64,000 nt of DNA, taken from positions 4,156,501 through 4,220,500 of the forward strand of contig AP031353.1 of assembly GCA_037833965.1 (NCBI GenBank), written 5' to 3'. The DNA is from Marchantia polymorpha subsp. ruderalis. Lineage: Eukaryota > Streptophyta > Marchantiopsida > Marchantiales > Marchantiaceae. The first letter of the stretch is position 1. Each line of letters begins with the position of its first letter. Positions 37,301 through 49,174 of this stretch are shown piece by piece. The notes beneath the pieces were generated by a model. It made no database searches, was not told the origin of the DNA, and worked only from the letters and a program-made list of their open reading frames with translations. Position numbers and translations under genes: made by a program.

Positions 37301-40300
37301 ATTTCATTCTCGAGAGTCGTTCTATCCTTCTGCGCTTGCTTCCTAGAGATGTGTGATCTATCCAACTCTTGTGCTAGCTGCAAAGGAGCATAGTTCCAAA
37401 TTCAAAGGGAGAAATCCTGGAGGTAAAGTGACAGGAAAAGGGAAGGAACCGAGGTGCTTAAGGGAAAGACGAAAATGCAAGCAGATGAAGAAAAACGTTA
37501 TAGATTTCTTCAACGTGTTGACTTCGGTGATTTGCTTTGACCTGAAAGTACTATAATCAGGGAAATGATTCTGAGGATGTGAAGAGTTCACCTTGTCCTG
37601 GAAGTAATCTTGAAGCTGCTGAGTGGTTTCGCTGTGAGCATTTAGGAGACTCTGAATTGTAGCCTCCTTCTCACTTACAGCAGTATGAAGGTTGTGTTCT
37701 AGAATTTTCACCTTCACAATGTAATCTTTTTCTCTGGCCAAAAACGCGGTCTCCCTCTCCTTCATCTCACAGGCCCAGTCTAACTCATCCCGTTGATGTT
37801 TGAAGTAAGCGTCTTTAGCCTCCCTTGCCATTTTCACTTTGAACTCCTGACGACCAAGATCCAAAGCCAAACTTTAGTGAAAAGGCAGAAAAGTGCATCG
37901 GACTATGGAATTGTAGTATACAGCCAGTCATCTGTACAGGCTGTATAATATTGTATAATTGTATCAAAGAATGTATAATTGCAATTTTAGGCGTAAACGA
38001 TCAAATTTGTATGGGCAAAGGAGCGAGTAAATGATTCAATTGCTCTGCAAATCTACCATGCCTTCTTCGTCATCAAACAACTGCGAATCGGCAATTTCGG
38101 CCAGGGGGTTTTCTTGACGAGCGATTCTCAACGCATCCCAGAGGTATTCAAAATCGCTAATGAATCCCTCATCCCAGGGCGCTGCAGCTGCTGCAGCTGC
38201 AGCGCAGTGCGTTGCGTTGCGCACGGCCTCTTGGGCCGAGCCGGGCCTTGAGCCGGCATGACGCAAGTTAATCAATTAAAAAAATACTCCCTGTATCAAT
38301 ACTGCGTGAGGCTGTATTAAACAGGGTTGATACATACAATTCAATACCTCGGACGGACCAGACCTGGTTGACATGTAAACTTCGGGGTCCAGGGAATGAT
38401 GTTTCAGCTGTGGGGAACGAAACTCACAATCAAATCATGTTTCATTTCATCCACCTCATCTCTTTCCAATAGCAAGTTATGGGCATCAGAGCCAGCGTCG
38501 GTCAGATAAAGATTTATTAAAGGCATATCTGGTGGTGGTACTTCTGGAGGAGGTGTTTCATATCCATCTGCATCCTCTTCTTTTGCACCCACAATGTCCT
38601 GTTCAACCGCTGCCACGAACAAAGCACCGCTGTTTGAAGATGCAAAAATCAAACTTCGCTCCACGTCGAGGCCTAGACCAGTAATTTCACCTGGAAGCAT
38701 CAATGGTGTTCTGGCTTCAGGCACATTCCGGCCTGTTAGTAGCTTCGTCAACCTCTTAGATGAAAAGCATATGGAATCTGTTCACATGAATATATCACAA
38801 CATACTTTTGCTGAAAACGACTTGCAATAGTCGGACTTTTAAAACAGGTGCACGACGTACGTGGACCTGATATGCGGTTTTACCTGATGGGAAAAGAATC
38901 ACCTCTTTGAGAAGATTAGGTTTATCTCGGGAAAAAGGGTACGCATACAAGCGCAGGTCTCCATTTGGTGCCGCTGTAATGAGCAATCCCTTTTTGAACA
39001 ACCCGACTATGAAATTGACAGGTTTTTCCAGTGTTAACTCAAATATACAGTTAGACCTATATCTGTGTTGCACCCAGCTACCCTCTAAATTTGTGCCGTC
39101 GCCCTTCTTGGCTTCAACTCTTTCCTGCACCTTCTCTGGAGCCTTTGCAGCATACGTAGAAGTCTCTAAAACATTTTCGGAACTCCCACGATTAGATCTC
39201 TCTGCACGCTCTCTTTGAATCTCGAGTAGACTCCCACGATGAGTTCCCTGTACACTCCCTCTCTGACTCTCTTGCAGACTACCACGATGAGATCCGTGCA
39301 CACTCCCTCTTTGACTCCCTAGGTAACTCTCTTGAGTACGTCCACGCTGTCCACTACCTCTTTGACTGTCTTGTACACTACCTCGGTGGCTATCTTGAAC
39401 ACTTCCTCGGTGACTGTCATGGATACTACCTCGATGACTCTCATGAATATTCCCTTGGGCATCTCCTTTATGAACTCCTTGAACACTTCCTCGGTGACTG
39501 TCATGGAAACTACCTCGATGACTCTCATGAATACTTCCTTGGACACTCCCGCGATGACTTTCCTGAATACTCCCTCGGACACTCCCGCGATGACTTTCCT
39601 GAATACTCCCTCGCTGACTCCCTTTACTTGTCCCTTGTACTGAGCTACATTCACTCCCAGGAGGAGAGTCATCTGGTTCTAGCTCACTGGATGTTGCCAA
39701 GATCTCTGGGAGAAATTTAAATTCCCTCCCATAAGACAGTCCAACTTTCTTGTCTGTATCTATCACTCGTATGGGCAGCGTAGGCCCACATGAGATAATG
39801 CATGTCCGTGCCGGGTCGAAGAGGAGACAGGTATGAATAGACCCCTTGATGACATATTCCAGGTAGCGATGCCCACCATCCAAGAACCAGGCATATATAG
39901 CACCATCTGCACCTGCTGATGCCACATACATAGAGTCGGAGGACCACGCGAGCGTTGTAACAACTCCAGTATGACCCTATCAAGACAGTGAGGCCAAAGA
40001 TTGAGATAAAGCTTAGATATCTAACTCTCTGGTTAGTGATCTCAGCACGTGAATGGAGCAGTTTTATAGCTGTGGTTCGCACCTTAAGAATGGCGGAAAC
40101 CTTCCAGGTATAGGCATCTATGAGCACTATCTCCCTAGAGTTTGCAGCTGCTACCAAGTGACCACTCGGACTGTACTTTAGATGCCTGATATTCTTCATT
40201 GAACTAATGTCTTTACAGTGTTGAAGTCTGTACATAGCAAATCACTGTATATCAGAAATTTTGACTTTCGTACTTTCAAGGTACTAGAGTCAAAAAAGTA

Positions 40301-43300
40301 AACTGCCTACATGACCGCGATCAGATACTGCTCTTTTCTATCACACTTTTAGGGATCTGGTAAGATCAGCCAGCTCGAGTTTTCAGAGACTCCTAACAAA
40401 GGGTTAAATCCAAGAAAAATAGTCGTGAGCAGTCTTGAAAATTATGGTGTCCCTAGATATCGTGATGTAAGAAATATTACTCTGTCTTTTCTTTCCAACT
40501 CTGCAGACTCGTACTCCAATGCTATTCACGAAGAGAAAACTGCTTGGATCTGGATCTCACTTGTAACCAAGAATGCGATAGACCTGGATGCACCGTGCCA
40601 TCGTGACGAACAGGTAATGGCCCCAAGGGCTTACTGTCACCAGCTGCGGCGCCTCATCACATCTGGATCCAAACATTCATCGTGGTTGCAGCTATCAAAC
40701 TTAGGGAAAAGTCCATTCTAAAAGTTTATATGCATTGACTATGTGGATGGTATTTCTATCTGCAAATCCTTTTCCGATGTATTCTACTGGACTAAGCATA
40801 GTGTTCCAGCTACCTACAAGCTTGGTCAGGGTAATTTGACCTACTTTTACATAGAGAGCCTCAACATACTGAAAACTATCATAGATACGTGCCTCTACAA
40901 GGATATGAGATGACTGTTTAAGAACGAGATGTACAGGCTCCGCAGAGGAGGTTGATTCCAGAAAGATGCAAAAACTTACAAATGAGCAATCTCGCAAACC
41001 AATTTGTTGTAATTCCAAACTCGTATGATCTTGTCAGCACTGCAGGTAACTACAATCATGCGCTGTTCGCAAACATCAATCCCAGTAATCCCTTTCATAG
41101 TGAAGACTGCACACAGCACATAAGTAAACCGTTAGTGTATGACTTCTACTGAATTTAATTGATATTTTGGATATTTATCTGAGACCAGTACTTATATCCG
41201 ATGGTTACATTGCAGTGGAAACTATTAGGTACTGGAAAGGTTGTATCGATAAGGGTTTAGAAACTCCTGCGTCGTACACTCATATTCGACCCAAAATCAG
41301 GACAGGGGAAGGATGCGAAACCTGATAGATGAACGGTTCTTGCCAGGTTGGTTTCAGAACCAAGAATTGCATCTTCATCCTCAGAGATGTCCAGATGAAC
41401 TTTGAGCACGGTCTCGCCCTGCCAGAATCTTTTCTCGTCAAGATCACGTGTGAGAAAGTACATCCTCATCCCATAAATAAGCCCTCTCAACTTGCCGAAA
41501 ACATCCAAAAATTTTAGTTTTTTTCATTCAGGTCATTAATTTTGTTAAGAAAAGAGAGAGCTGACCAAGACGCTTGGTTTGAATGGTTCTTACGGATGCT
41601 GACCAAAAAAATGATATTCATAAGTTCCAGATAAAATCAAAACCAAAGCAATTGGTGATATATACCTCAACAATATACAAAAGCTTTTCTCCATGAGGCG
41701 GCATAGCAATGGAAGAGATTTGCGAATATCCACTGTAAAGAGATAGACAAAATCAGCGCTGATATATATTTCTAGAGTTATTCTTGTAATTTGAATATTC
41801 TTGTTTGTAAAATCCTTCACAACCTGATCCACCTCAACAAGAACATATATGATGTACTGGACTGAGAAATAAGCTTTCACATTTGTATCTGGAATATTTT
41901 TCCCCATGTACAGCTCGATTACATCACACAAATCAGGTCCCAATATGTATTGACATTTCATATCTGCTTTCAAACCCTACGCAACTACTCCATAAAGGTA
42001 GAACAGCGACAAAAACTTACAGTTCCTAATGACCCCAGGATATGAAAACAAGGCACCTCAGTAGAGTGACGCATTTGACTTCAGCGTAAGGGCTCTCCTT
42101 CTCCTGCCAAGAAAGGCAGAGTATTAGGCAGGCTTGTTGCACGTATGAAAGCAGAGAGAAGTTTATAGCTGATAATGTGAGATGGAAAAAGGCATCATGA
42201 TGAAAATTCAACCAAAGACACAAATATTACCTGCATCTTGACCTTCGCCAGTTCAAATCCGATAAACTGTGTTAAGGTTCCATCAGTTCGTCCACAGAAA
42301 AATCCGCGGCCAATGCTCAACAAACATATAGTGTGGCCGGTATCTGTGTATTTCTGTACATCGCAACGAGTGTGCGTATGATTCAGAACCACTGCAACAC
42401 AACTTCCCCATTTCTTATCTCGAGAGAATTGCTAAAGATCCAGTCAGAGAGGAATATTGGCATTTCCACAATACAGCCAGGAAAGAGGGTGTGTTACAAT
42501 TTGCAGTATGCGTACATGTTGCACAACATTATCTCTCACGATGAATATAAATCCTTCAGCAGTTGATATTGCGACGCTAGTATCAGCCAACCAGACGTGG
42601 TCTGTGATCGTCATCTTTTGATCGTGACGACCATTCAATCCTTGAATGCTCGTTTCTTTTTTAACACCTCCTTGGATGCTCCAAAATTTAAAATGCAGGG
42701 GACCTTCAAAAACCGTTAGGGAAAACTCTTCAGAATAGACATCCTCGCGAATACACCACTACACATTCTCTTAAGCTGATGACCTAGATGCACCTGTTCA
42801 CTGCAGGCATTGTAACACAGATGGCATTGAGAGAGTATGCTATAACCATTGTCATGCACCTGTACATCTAAATCTTGCAGAACGTACCACTCATGGCGCT
42901 TTCTTCATCATCAAGGGGATTGATCGTAATTTTGTTGACTGCGTATGGAACCAAACTAGTGATCAAAACCTAAAACAACACGACCTCTACTTAGAACTTG
43001 GTACTCACATACAAGCAGTTGGGGCTTGAGACCCCAGACTATGATATACGGGAGTATATGACTACTCATCTCCGAGGTTAGACATAGTAAAGTAGATTAC
43101 TAACTCCGCATTCAAATACATCCAATCAAACAGTTCCCAACAACCTAGAGAATGTGAAAGCATGACTAGTTTGAGATTAAGAACGCACCGATGGTATGGC
43201 ACTGAGATACTTAAATGTTTAATACAGCTCAAGGAAGTGAAACAAACTCAGAAACACTTGTACTCTTTAAGACGACTTTCATGTTTAAATTTATCTTGTC

Positions 43301-45541
43301 AGTATTTCTGTGTCATGATAGTTCGTATGAAGCATAAGACCCAGTCTTTAATAGAGATGGAACACAAAATCTAAACAGCTAACAGGTATGTTGTGTGCTT
43401 GTTAGACAATTAATAAACGTTTGACATCCACTCTCAGCCTGTCAGGTGTACAGAAGGATGAAGTTTTTCGAGTCTTCACATGACGTTTAATCTAAATTTA
43501 AAATTCATGATTATCATTAAGAACCGCAAGATTTTACGGTCACTACAGATGTCGAACATACCCTGCCTTCTTTGAGATCCCAGAAGTCCACTTGGGCACT
43601 TTCGTCAATATTGCAAGCAGTTATGACCAGCCTCTCATTCTCCGAAAATGCACAGGCTCCGTACTCTTCAGCATCACAATACAACATACATTGTTATATC
43701 TTCTATTCATCAAGAAGAGACAAGAGAAATCGATCTTCTAACTCCGGCCATTGACTGTCAAAGCGAAAGTGGACGAAAAGAACAATTAGAAAACTTATTT
43801 GAACAACCTTTCCTGGCTTAATTTGCACGAAATACCCGTAAGAGGTTTGTTGCCAACCTCCCGTAACCAACCCTCCAATAGTCTGAACAGCTTCCAGCTT
43901 TTTTACATCAATTATGGAAACCTGCAGTAACAGTGTCTTAAGGCATGAAAACTTGAATCATACGTTTGTAATTGGGTACATAGTCTGGTTGATTAATGTG
44001 TGGGATATCAGCTAGAAAATGGAGCCCGTTGCAGCAAATCTCGCAGTCATTAAGTGACAAATAGAAGTTAGGGGATTCTTATATGATTTAGAAGCAGCTG
44101 AATGAAAATGAAGGACACGCTTGGATGCAAGAGTTGCGAGAAGTACCTGATGATGACCTGTCTTCAACCTCTCACATGCTGCAACTAGATTTCCTCCTGG
44201 TGATGACGTTACCCAAACAATTGACTGAACAAGAACACCGAAAGTCAGAATCGTTCGCTTTAACAAATGTGCTCTTCTGTCGGTGCAGACAGAAGAGCAC
44301 ATTTGACTCTGCAAATTTATGCAGAGTTTGGATAACTCTTCAGTGTCCCACTGAAGAGTTATCCAAACTCGCGTAAATTTCTCCTTTGTCTCTAAGATTC
44401 AATAAACAACCCATTAAGGTAAACTCAAAGTTCAGCTGTTAACTTGCCTCAACAGAAACACTGGATGAAAAGAACCGCATCGATTTTTCACCGGAGACAC
44501 TGCAGAAAAGATGACGGTTTGATGAGTTATAACATATCCAGCTCATGTAGAACACTTTCGCAGAAGGAACTCGGTGGGACAGGTAAAGATCGAATCCTCA
44601 CTTGTGGAAGACGAGACTCCCTCCGATCGCGTAAGCGATGAGATTCGAGTCCACACAAGCAATCTGTGCCCTTTTACCAGGAATGCCTTCGAATCCGAAC
44701 GCATACCTGCCATGCAATCAAATGAAGCACCGGGAGTAAATCTCTGTGACTTTTCTTGTCAATCTGCGTGCAGCATGAATACTGACACTGTGGCTTCTCC
44801 TGTCTTTTCTAGAGTTGTTTGTACAACCATCGAACTTATCAGGCCCACAACATTTATGATATCAAGGTCACGTACAGTGGGTAGAATTTTCGCTGAATCT
44901 GCTTGACCAATCCCGCAGCCAAGACAGGGTCCTGCCATCGGCTCTTACGATGCCTTGACTTAGTCATTTTTGTAACTTCTTCCAGTCACGTTCAATGCAG
45001 CTATCTCACAACGCTGCTTGTTTCGATCGAAGCACCTGAAGTACACCAAATAGAAACCACAGACTCATCTTCCTTCGTGTTAAAATTGTTCACCCAGGTC
45101 CATATGCCTCCGAAAGTTAAGTAGGTTTTAATCTTCTTCCTCTTTTGCTTCGGTAATTTCTCACTTTTAATGAAGTTCCTCAACCAAAAGGCTGCGCTCA
45201 TGGCAATTTCACACCTGCTCCAGCTCAGCTATGGCAGACGACAACGAGCGAGGAATTTTTAGAGGAAAACCTTTCTCAAAAACAATTGGAGCATGTATTA
45301 GGCCGCAAGCAAATCATGGAGCCCAGAGCATGAGTGTTGCTGTAAGAGATGATCTCTCACAGCAATTTCCGATATTTTCTCCCCTTCCTCTCTTACTGAA
45401 CACAATTGTACTCCCGATTGAACCGAGACACCGAAGTCAAATACTAGTGCATTGCCTGCATCGCGCTCCTTTTGAAGCTTGAGATGTTACAAGTTTGGAA
45501 TGTTCTTACTCGAACTTGGCAATCATTTGGCTGACTGACAT
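32850..45541 (-). CDS. CFAP57: CFAP57/WDR65-like axonemal protein: WD40 N-terminal half, coiled-coil C-terminal half, about 23 exons
   Basis: Exons in coding order: 45510-45541, 44602-44706, 44448-44499, 44147-44224, 43808-43921, 43562-43663, 42888-42969, 42516-42703, 42231-42413, 42057-42103, 41666-41732, 41322-41490, 41000-41106, 40870-40937, 40083-40227, 38867-39976, 38428-38754, 37592-37846, 37168-37377, 36341-36715, 35797-36162, 35043-35234, then a possible terminal exon 32850-34376. Phases agree between neighbouring exons. The N-terminus (MSVSQMIAKFEYAFGFEGIP) matches the CFAP57 start; later blocks such as GITGIDVCEQRMIVVTCSAD with IIRVWNYN, IRHLKYSPSGHLVAAANSRE and ADGAIYAWFLDGG are WD40 blades in CFAP57 order, followed by about 450 residues of coiled coil. 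Without the repeat insertion in exon 16 the first 22 exons give about 1300 residues, close to the usual CFAP57 length. In algae and animals CFAP57 supports assembly of a subset of inner dynein arms. Uncertain: exon 13/14 junction, exon 17 start, terminal exon. Confidence 0.87.
34629..34666. repeat. Perfect 16-bp hairpin in the last CFAP57 intron
   Basis: Arms 34629-34644 and 34651-34666 are exact reverse complements (CCTCCAACATCCTCCT and its complement) around a 6-base loop. The hairpin lies between exon 22 and the Ser/Arg-rich block. Confidence 0.9.
38036..38275 (-). CDS. Small open frame of 79 codons inside CFAP57 intron 17, unknown
   Basis: The intron between exons 17 and 18 contains a frame with coding-like composition: an Ala run, then WDEGFISDFEYLWDALRIAR and an acidic tail ending DDEEGMVDLQSN. 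It ends in a stop, so it cannot be an internal exon in this frame. The flanks are AT-rich with short related motifs (CTGTATCAATAC near 38290, GGTTGATACATAC near 38325). It may be a gene fragment carried in a small mobile element, a nested gene or a chance frame. I recognise no family. Confidence 0.25.
   Translation of the reverse strand: MINLRHAGSRPGSAQEAVRNATHCAAAAAAAAPWDEGFISDFEYLWDALRIARQENPLAEIADSQLFDDEEGMVDLQSN
39182..39622 (-). repeat. Coding tandem repeat (octapeptide S-H-R-G-S-x-x-x) inside CFAP57 exon 16
   Basis: Within the 1110-base exon 16, about 146 residues are built from a basic octapeptide SHRGSVQD/SHRGSIHE (24 bases), with variants carrying an extra GSIQ or GSVQ step. I count about 14 RGS cores, written SHRGS, SQRGS, THRGS or SNRGS. 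The stretch is rich in Ser, Arg, Gly, Gln and His and should be disordered. Clear propeller sequence lies on both sides: upstream ADGAIYAWFLDGG, downstream KKGLLITAAPNGDLRLYAY. Animal CFAP57 has no comparable insertion at this position, as far as I know. Confidence 0.93.
44225..44447 (-). other. CFAP57 intron 3: GC-AG intron with three hairpins
   Basis: Read on the minus strand, exon 3 ends GTTGAG and is followed by GCAAGT, the consensus 5' site of the rare GC-AG class. The acceptor is TTGTTCAG before exon 4. Splicing here restores the phase and joins two blocks that are contiguous in CFAP57. Perfect inverted repeats lie at 44264-44281/44288-44305 (18 bp, 6-base loop), 44306-44313/44320-44327 (8 bp) and 44325-44344/44350-44369 (20 bp, 5-base loop). 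Confidence 0.8.
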
Positions 45542-46500
45542 TCAGTAGGGTTTCCTGCGTTCGGAAGTTGTAAATGCAAATCCAACGCAGTTTTCACATG
45601 CTCTGTTCAGATTTCGGACTTTCCCCATCACCTCAAAAATGTGAATGCTCAACGATGAATTGGTTACAAACAGATTCCGGTCGCCTACTACTGCCCTTCA
45701 AAATTCTTCTGTTGTCTGCTAAACCATTAGGGTTTGCACTACAGACTAATCCTGCCATCTCCTGATAAACCTCGTTTCGGTGCTTCCAAACGCACATTCA
45801 CGGGGAGACGATTTCGTGTCCTCTGTTTCGTTTCCCGTGAAGAGAAGCAATGGTGTGGATTTTAACAAACAACGAGAACCATGTCGAAAACGGTGAAATA
45901 TGACCAAGTGAAACAGGTGCTCAAATAGCCTCGGCCGTCTCTCCCTCTTCCCCTTTAATAAACCTTGCGGGCTTCATTAATGCCACGGAAAGAAACCCCC
46001 ACAACTTCTAGTTGCGCTCCAAGTGCAAGCATGCTTGAAATAGAGCAACACATCCTCGAAGTTGCTCGAATACGGCCCCTACGATTCCAGTCCTGCAGCA
46101 TAATGGATCTCTGTGTGCATTCTCGACAAAAATGATAATCAGCAGAATCACGTGCGTTTCGTATGCGTTATGGAAAGTATGGATTTCCAGGCAAGCGATT
46201 TGAAAGTGGTAATGAGAAGCAATGTCGAGTTTGGTGTATTTGCAGAATGATTGAGTTCTTGTCTGGCCTTACTTATTTGCCGTGACGATCATTAATTATT
46301 TAGATTGCCAAGCCTCATCGTGCATGATTGAACGATCCCCAGGTACAGCACGAAGGCGACCGACCCCTCGCAAGCGAACGAGTTAATAATTCTCGGTTGC
46401 TGTCACATCCACCACGCGGGCGGATGCGGGAGCGATATGGAGAGGAGTCTCTGTTCTTTTACAAATATTTAACACATGAAAAAGCACCTGGAAATAAGAA
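45542..46500. promoter_or_regulatory. Region upstream of the CFAP57 start codon: 5' UTR and promoter
   Basis: CFAP57 is transcribed leftwards from about here. The context upstream of its ATG reads AAACCCTACTGA. The stretch is of mixed composition, has no convincing gene, and passes abruptly into AT-rich DNA near 46.5 kb. A 61-codon plus-strand frame at 46328-46513 has no recognisable feature. Confidence 0.45.
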
Positions 46501-49136
46501 GTTTTTTAGTTAGATTTAAATGTTCGTATATGATATTTTTTCAATGAGATTCTCTGTCTAAAATTTAAAGAAATATATCAAATGTTACAAGCATATGAAT
46601 AACATGAATATGTTATTTCAATAGCTGAAGTTTGGTTCTATATAGAACACTATCTAGTGTTTATTTTAGAGTGATGCACCTTCTCCTTCTTCTATTTCTT
46701 CTTAAATCCAAGAAATTAAAGGTTTCATATGATAGTGGGATTCAGAAGTTGTACAGCCTAAGGATGATAAATTTTTTGAAAAATAATTTTACCAAATAGA
46801 CTAAAAGAAAATATCCATGCTACCGTATAAGATAATAAAATTGATTCTTTGGTCTCATTGACATGAAAAATATGCCCAGTAACGTACTTCTCCAATGCTA
46901 ATGAAGAATTGTAAGTTCAAAGTGTTGAACTAATAATAAAATTACTTCAGGTATAATTTATTCCTCAAGTAATACATAAAAATGAATCAACTTTTTCAAA
47001 ACCTAGTATCATATGTTCTTGTTCAAGATTACTCAAGATCTAGAAATATGATTTGTGTGATATATGATTAAATGATATGTATTTTTATTATTTCTTTGTT
47101 GTTTATTTTTCAACTCATGAAACAATCTATTGTGATGTGCTGTGTCATTTATTTAGACTCCTCTTTTTATCTCTAAATAAACATGATTGATATCATTCAG
47201 TTTTGAACATGAAATAATATCAAAAAGTAAATTTCATTTGAAAATAAGTATTCAATATTGAAATGTTTTTCTATTATTAAGACTTGAAATCGAATAAAAT
47301 TTTCGTCATTATTTCAAATTCAAAACTTTTTTAGATTGTATTTACATCTAAAGTAATTTTTTAATTATTCATTATGCTTTTATAAGCAACAAATATTTTT
47401 TTTTAAATCATTTGATAAATTGATTTTAATAAAAACTGGTAAATTATTAAAAAACATAATACAATAATGATGTATTTGTATTACAAAATTGACATGTTTG
47501 CCTTGATTAAACAACAGCTAAATTTAAAAAATTTAAATTTAGTTTCCAATACAAATTAAATTTGTAAAAATTAATTTGATTGAAATTGAGTTTATATGAT
47601 ATTTATGATTTGATTCAGTTCAAAAAGTATAATTGAATGAAGAATCAAGACAAAATTTTGAAACAAATGAATGTTTTTATATATTTTATTCATCAATGAT
47701 ATAATAAGATTTATCTATTTATCAAAATAATCACCATAAATAGATGAATAAAATTTGCTTCTTTTTATTTGCAATCTAAGAGTTACAAGAAAAAAAGTTA
47801 GAAAATTGCGTATAAATGAAATTATGTTTTTTTAAATGATTTTTAAATTAATGTTCTTTTTATAATTAATATACTATATCAATTAGTTTAGAAAATAACT
47901 TGTTGTTCATGAATTAGCTTTGATTAGATGTAAATTTTTATTTTGTTATTTTGTTATTATCACTTATCATGAAGTAATTTTGTTGCATCTCGTTAAAATA
48001 ACGATGCAACAACGTCATCATCAATTCATTCAAATTCAATTTGAGATTATCAAACTTACTTCAAAATCAGTTAATTATTAAACATGGCTAGGTATATTAA
48101 TAAATTGAATTTTACTTATATCAAAATGCTTCAAAATATATCATGTGCATTCATCATGGAAATTTTTTCAAATCTCATCATAGATAAGTGAAAATAATAT
48201 TTTAAATTTGAAAAAATTCTCATAATTTGAAAAAATTCAAATTAAACTTCTATTAAAAAATTTATGCTTACAAATCAAAATATCAATCATTAAAATTTAT
48301 TGTGAGTTTTTTGTAACTATTTAAAAAAATTTCAATGTCATCAAAGTGAAATATAAATTTTTTTAAAAAAACTTTATTATTAGGACTTAAAATTATGTTG
48401 ACAAAAAACTGTGTAAAAAGGATTTATTTGACAATTTCTCTTTTTATTGATTTATGTAAAAAAATTTAACGTAGGATTTAAAAAAGTTATCATACTATTT
48501 ATAAGTTTTTCATGAAATACAATATGAACATGTTTCAGATGCAAATGAGATTATGCATTAACAAAAAAAGTGATTAATATCAAATATTTACAACATATTG
48601 CATGAAATTTTAATTTTTAGATTATTATTTTTGTAATTTAATTGTGTAATTACCATTAACATATTTTAATTTGAAATAATTATTGAATGATAATTTATTA
48701 TTATATTTTCAATATAATGCTTAACAATTGATATTCTAAATGTTTCTAAAAATATATATATGTTTATATATTTCAATTTGGTTGGATTATATTGACTCAT
48801 TGATAAGGTTTGGAACATTTTATCTTAACATTTTTGCATTGATATACTTGCTTGTGTATATCTTGATTCTTAGTATAATCGAATATTTATTTTATTATTT
48901 CTTGATTAATTAATAAATTTAAATATCAATATCAATATTAATAAAAAAAATTTAAACTAATATTTTTATGATTGAAAATAAATATTGAAATAAATTAAAA
49001 TATTTCTTTCAAGTTAAATAATTATTGTCAAACAATAAAATCTTTTCAAATTGAATCATGCATGTCATAAAAATTACAGGTTCAAAATAAAAACTTTCAC
49101 TTTAAAAGCTCTAAATACAACCAACACAGAAACAGT

Positions 49137-49174
49137 AAATATCAATATGCAAATTTAAATGCATATTGATATTT
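49137..49174. repeat. Perfect 15-bp hairpin and related short duplications
   Basis: AAATATCAATATGCA (49137-49151) pairs with 49160-49174 across 8 bases. Related copies of GTAAATATCAATA recur near 49371, and ACTTTAAAAGCTCTAAA occurs at about 49098 and 49245, so the area was locally duplicated. Confidence 0.75.

Noticed and set aside
39332-39643. Plus- and minus-strand shadow frames rich in Thr, Val and Ser over the octapeptide array
   Set aside because: A repeat with period divisible by three keeps other frames open automatically; only the CFAP57 frame continues into conserved WD40 sequence.
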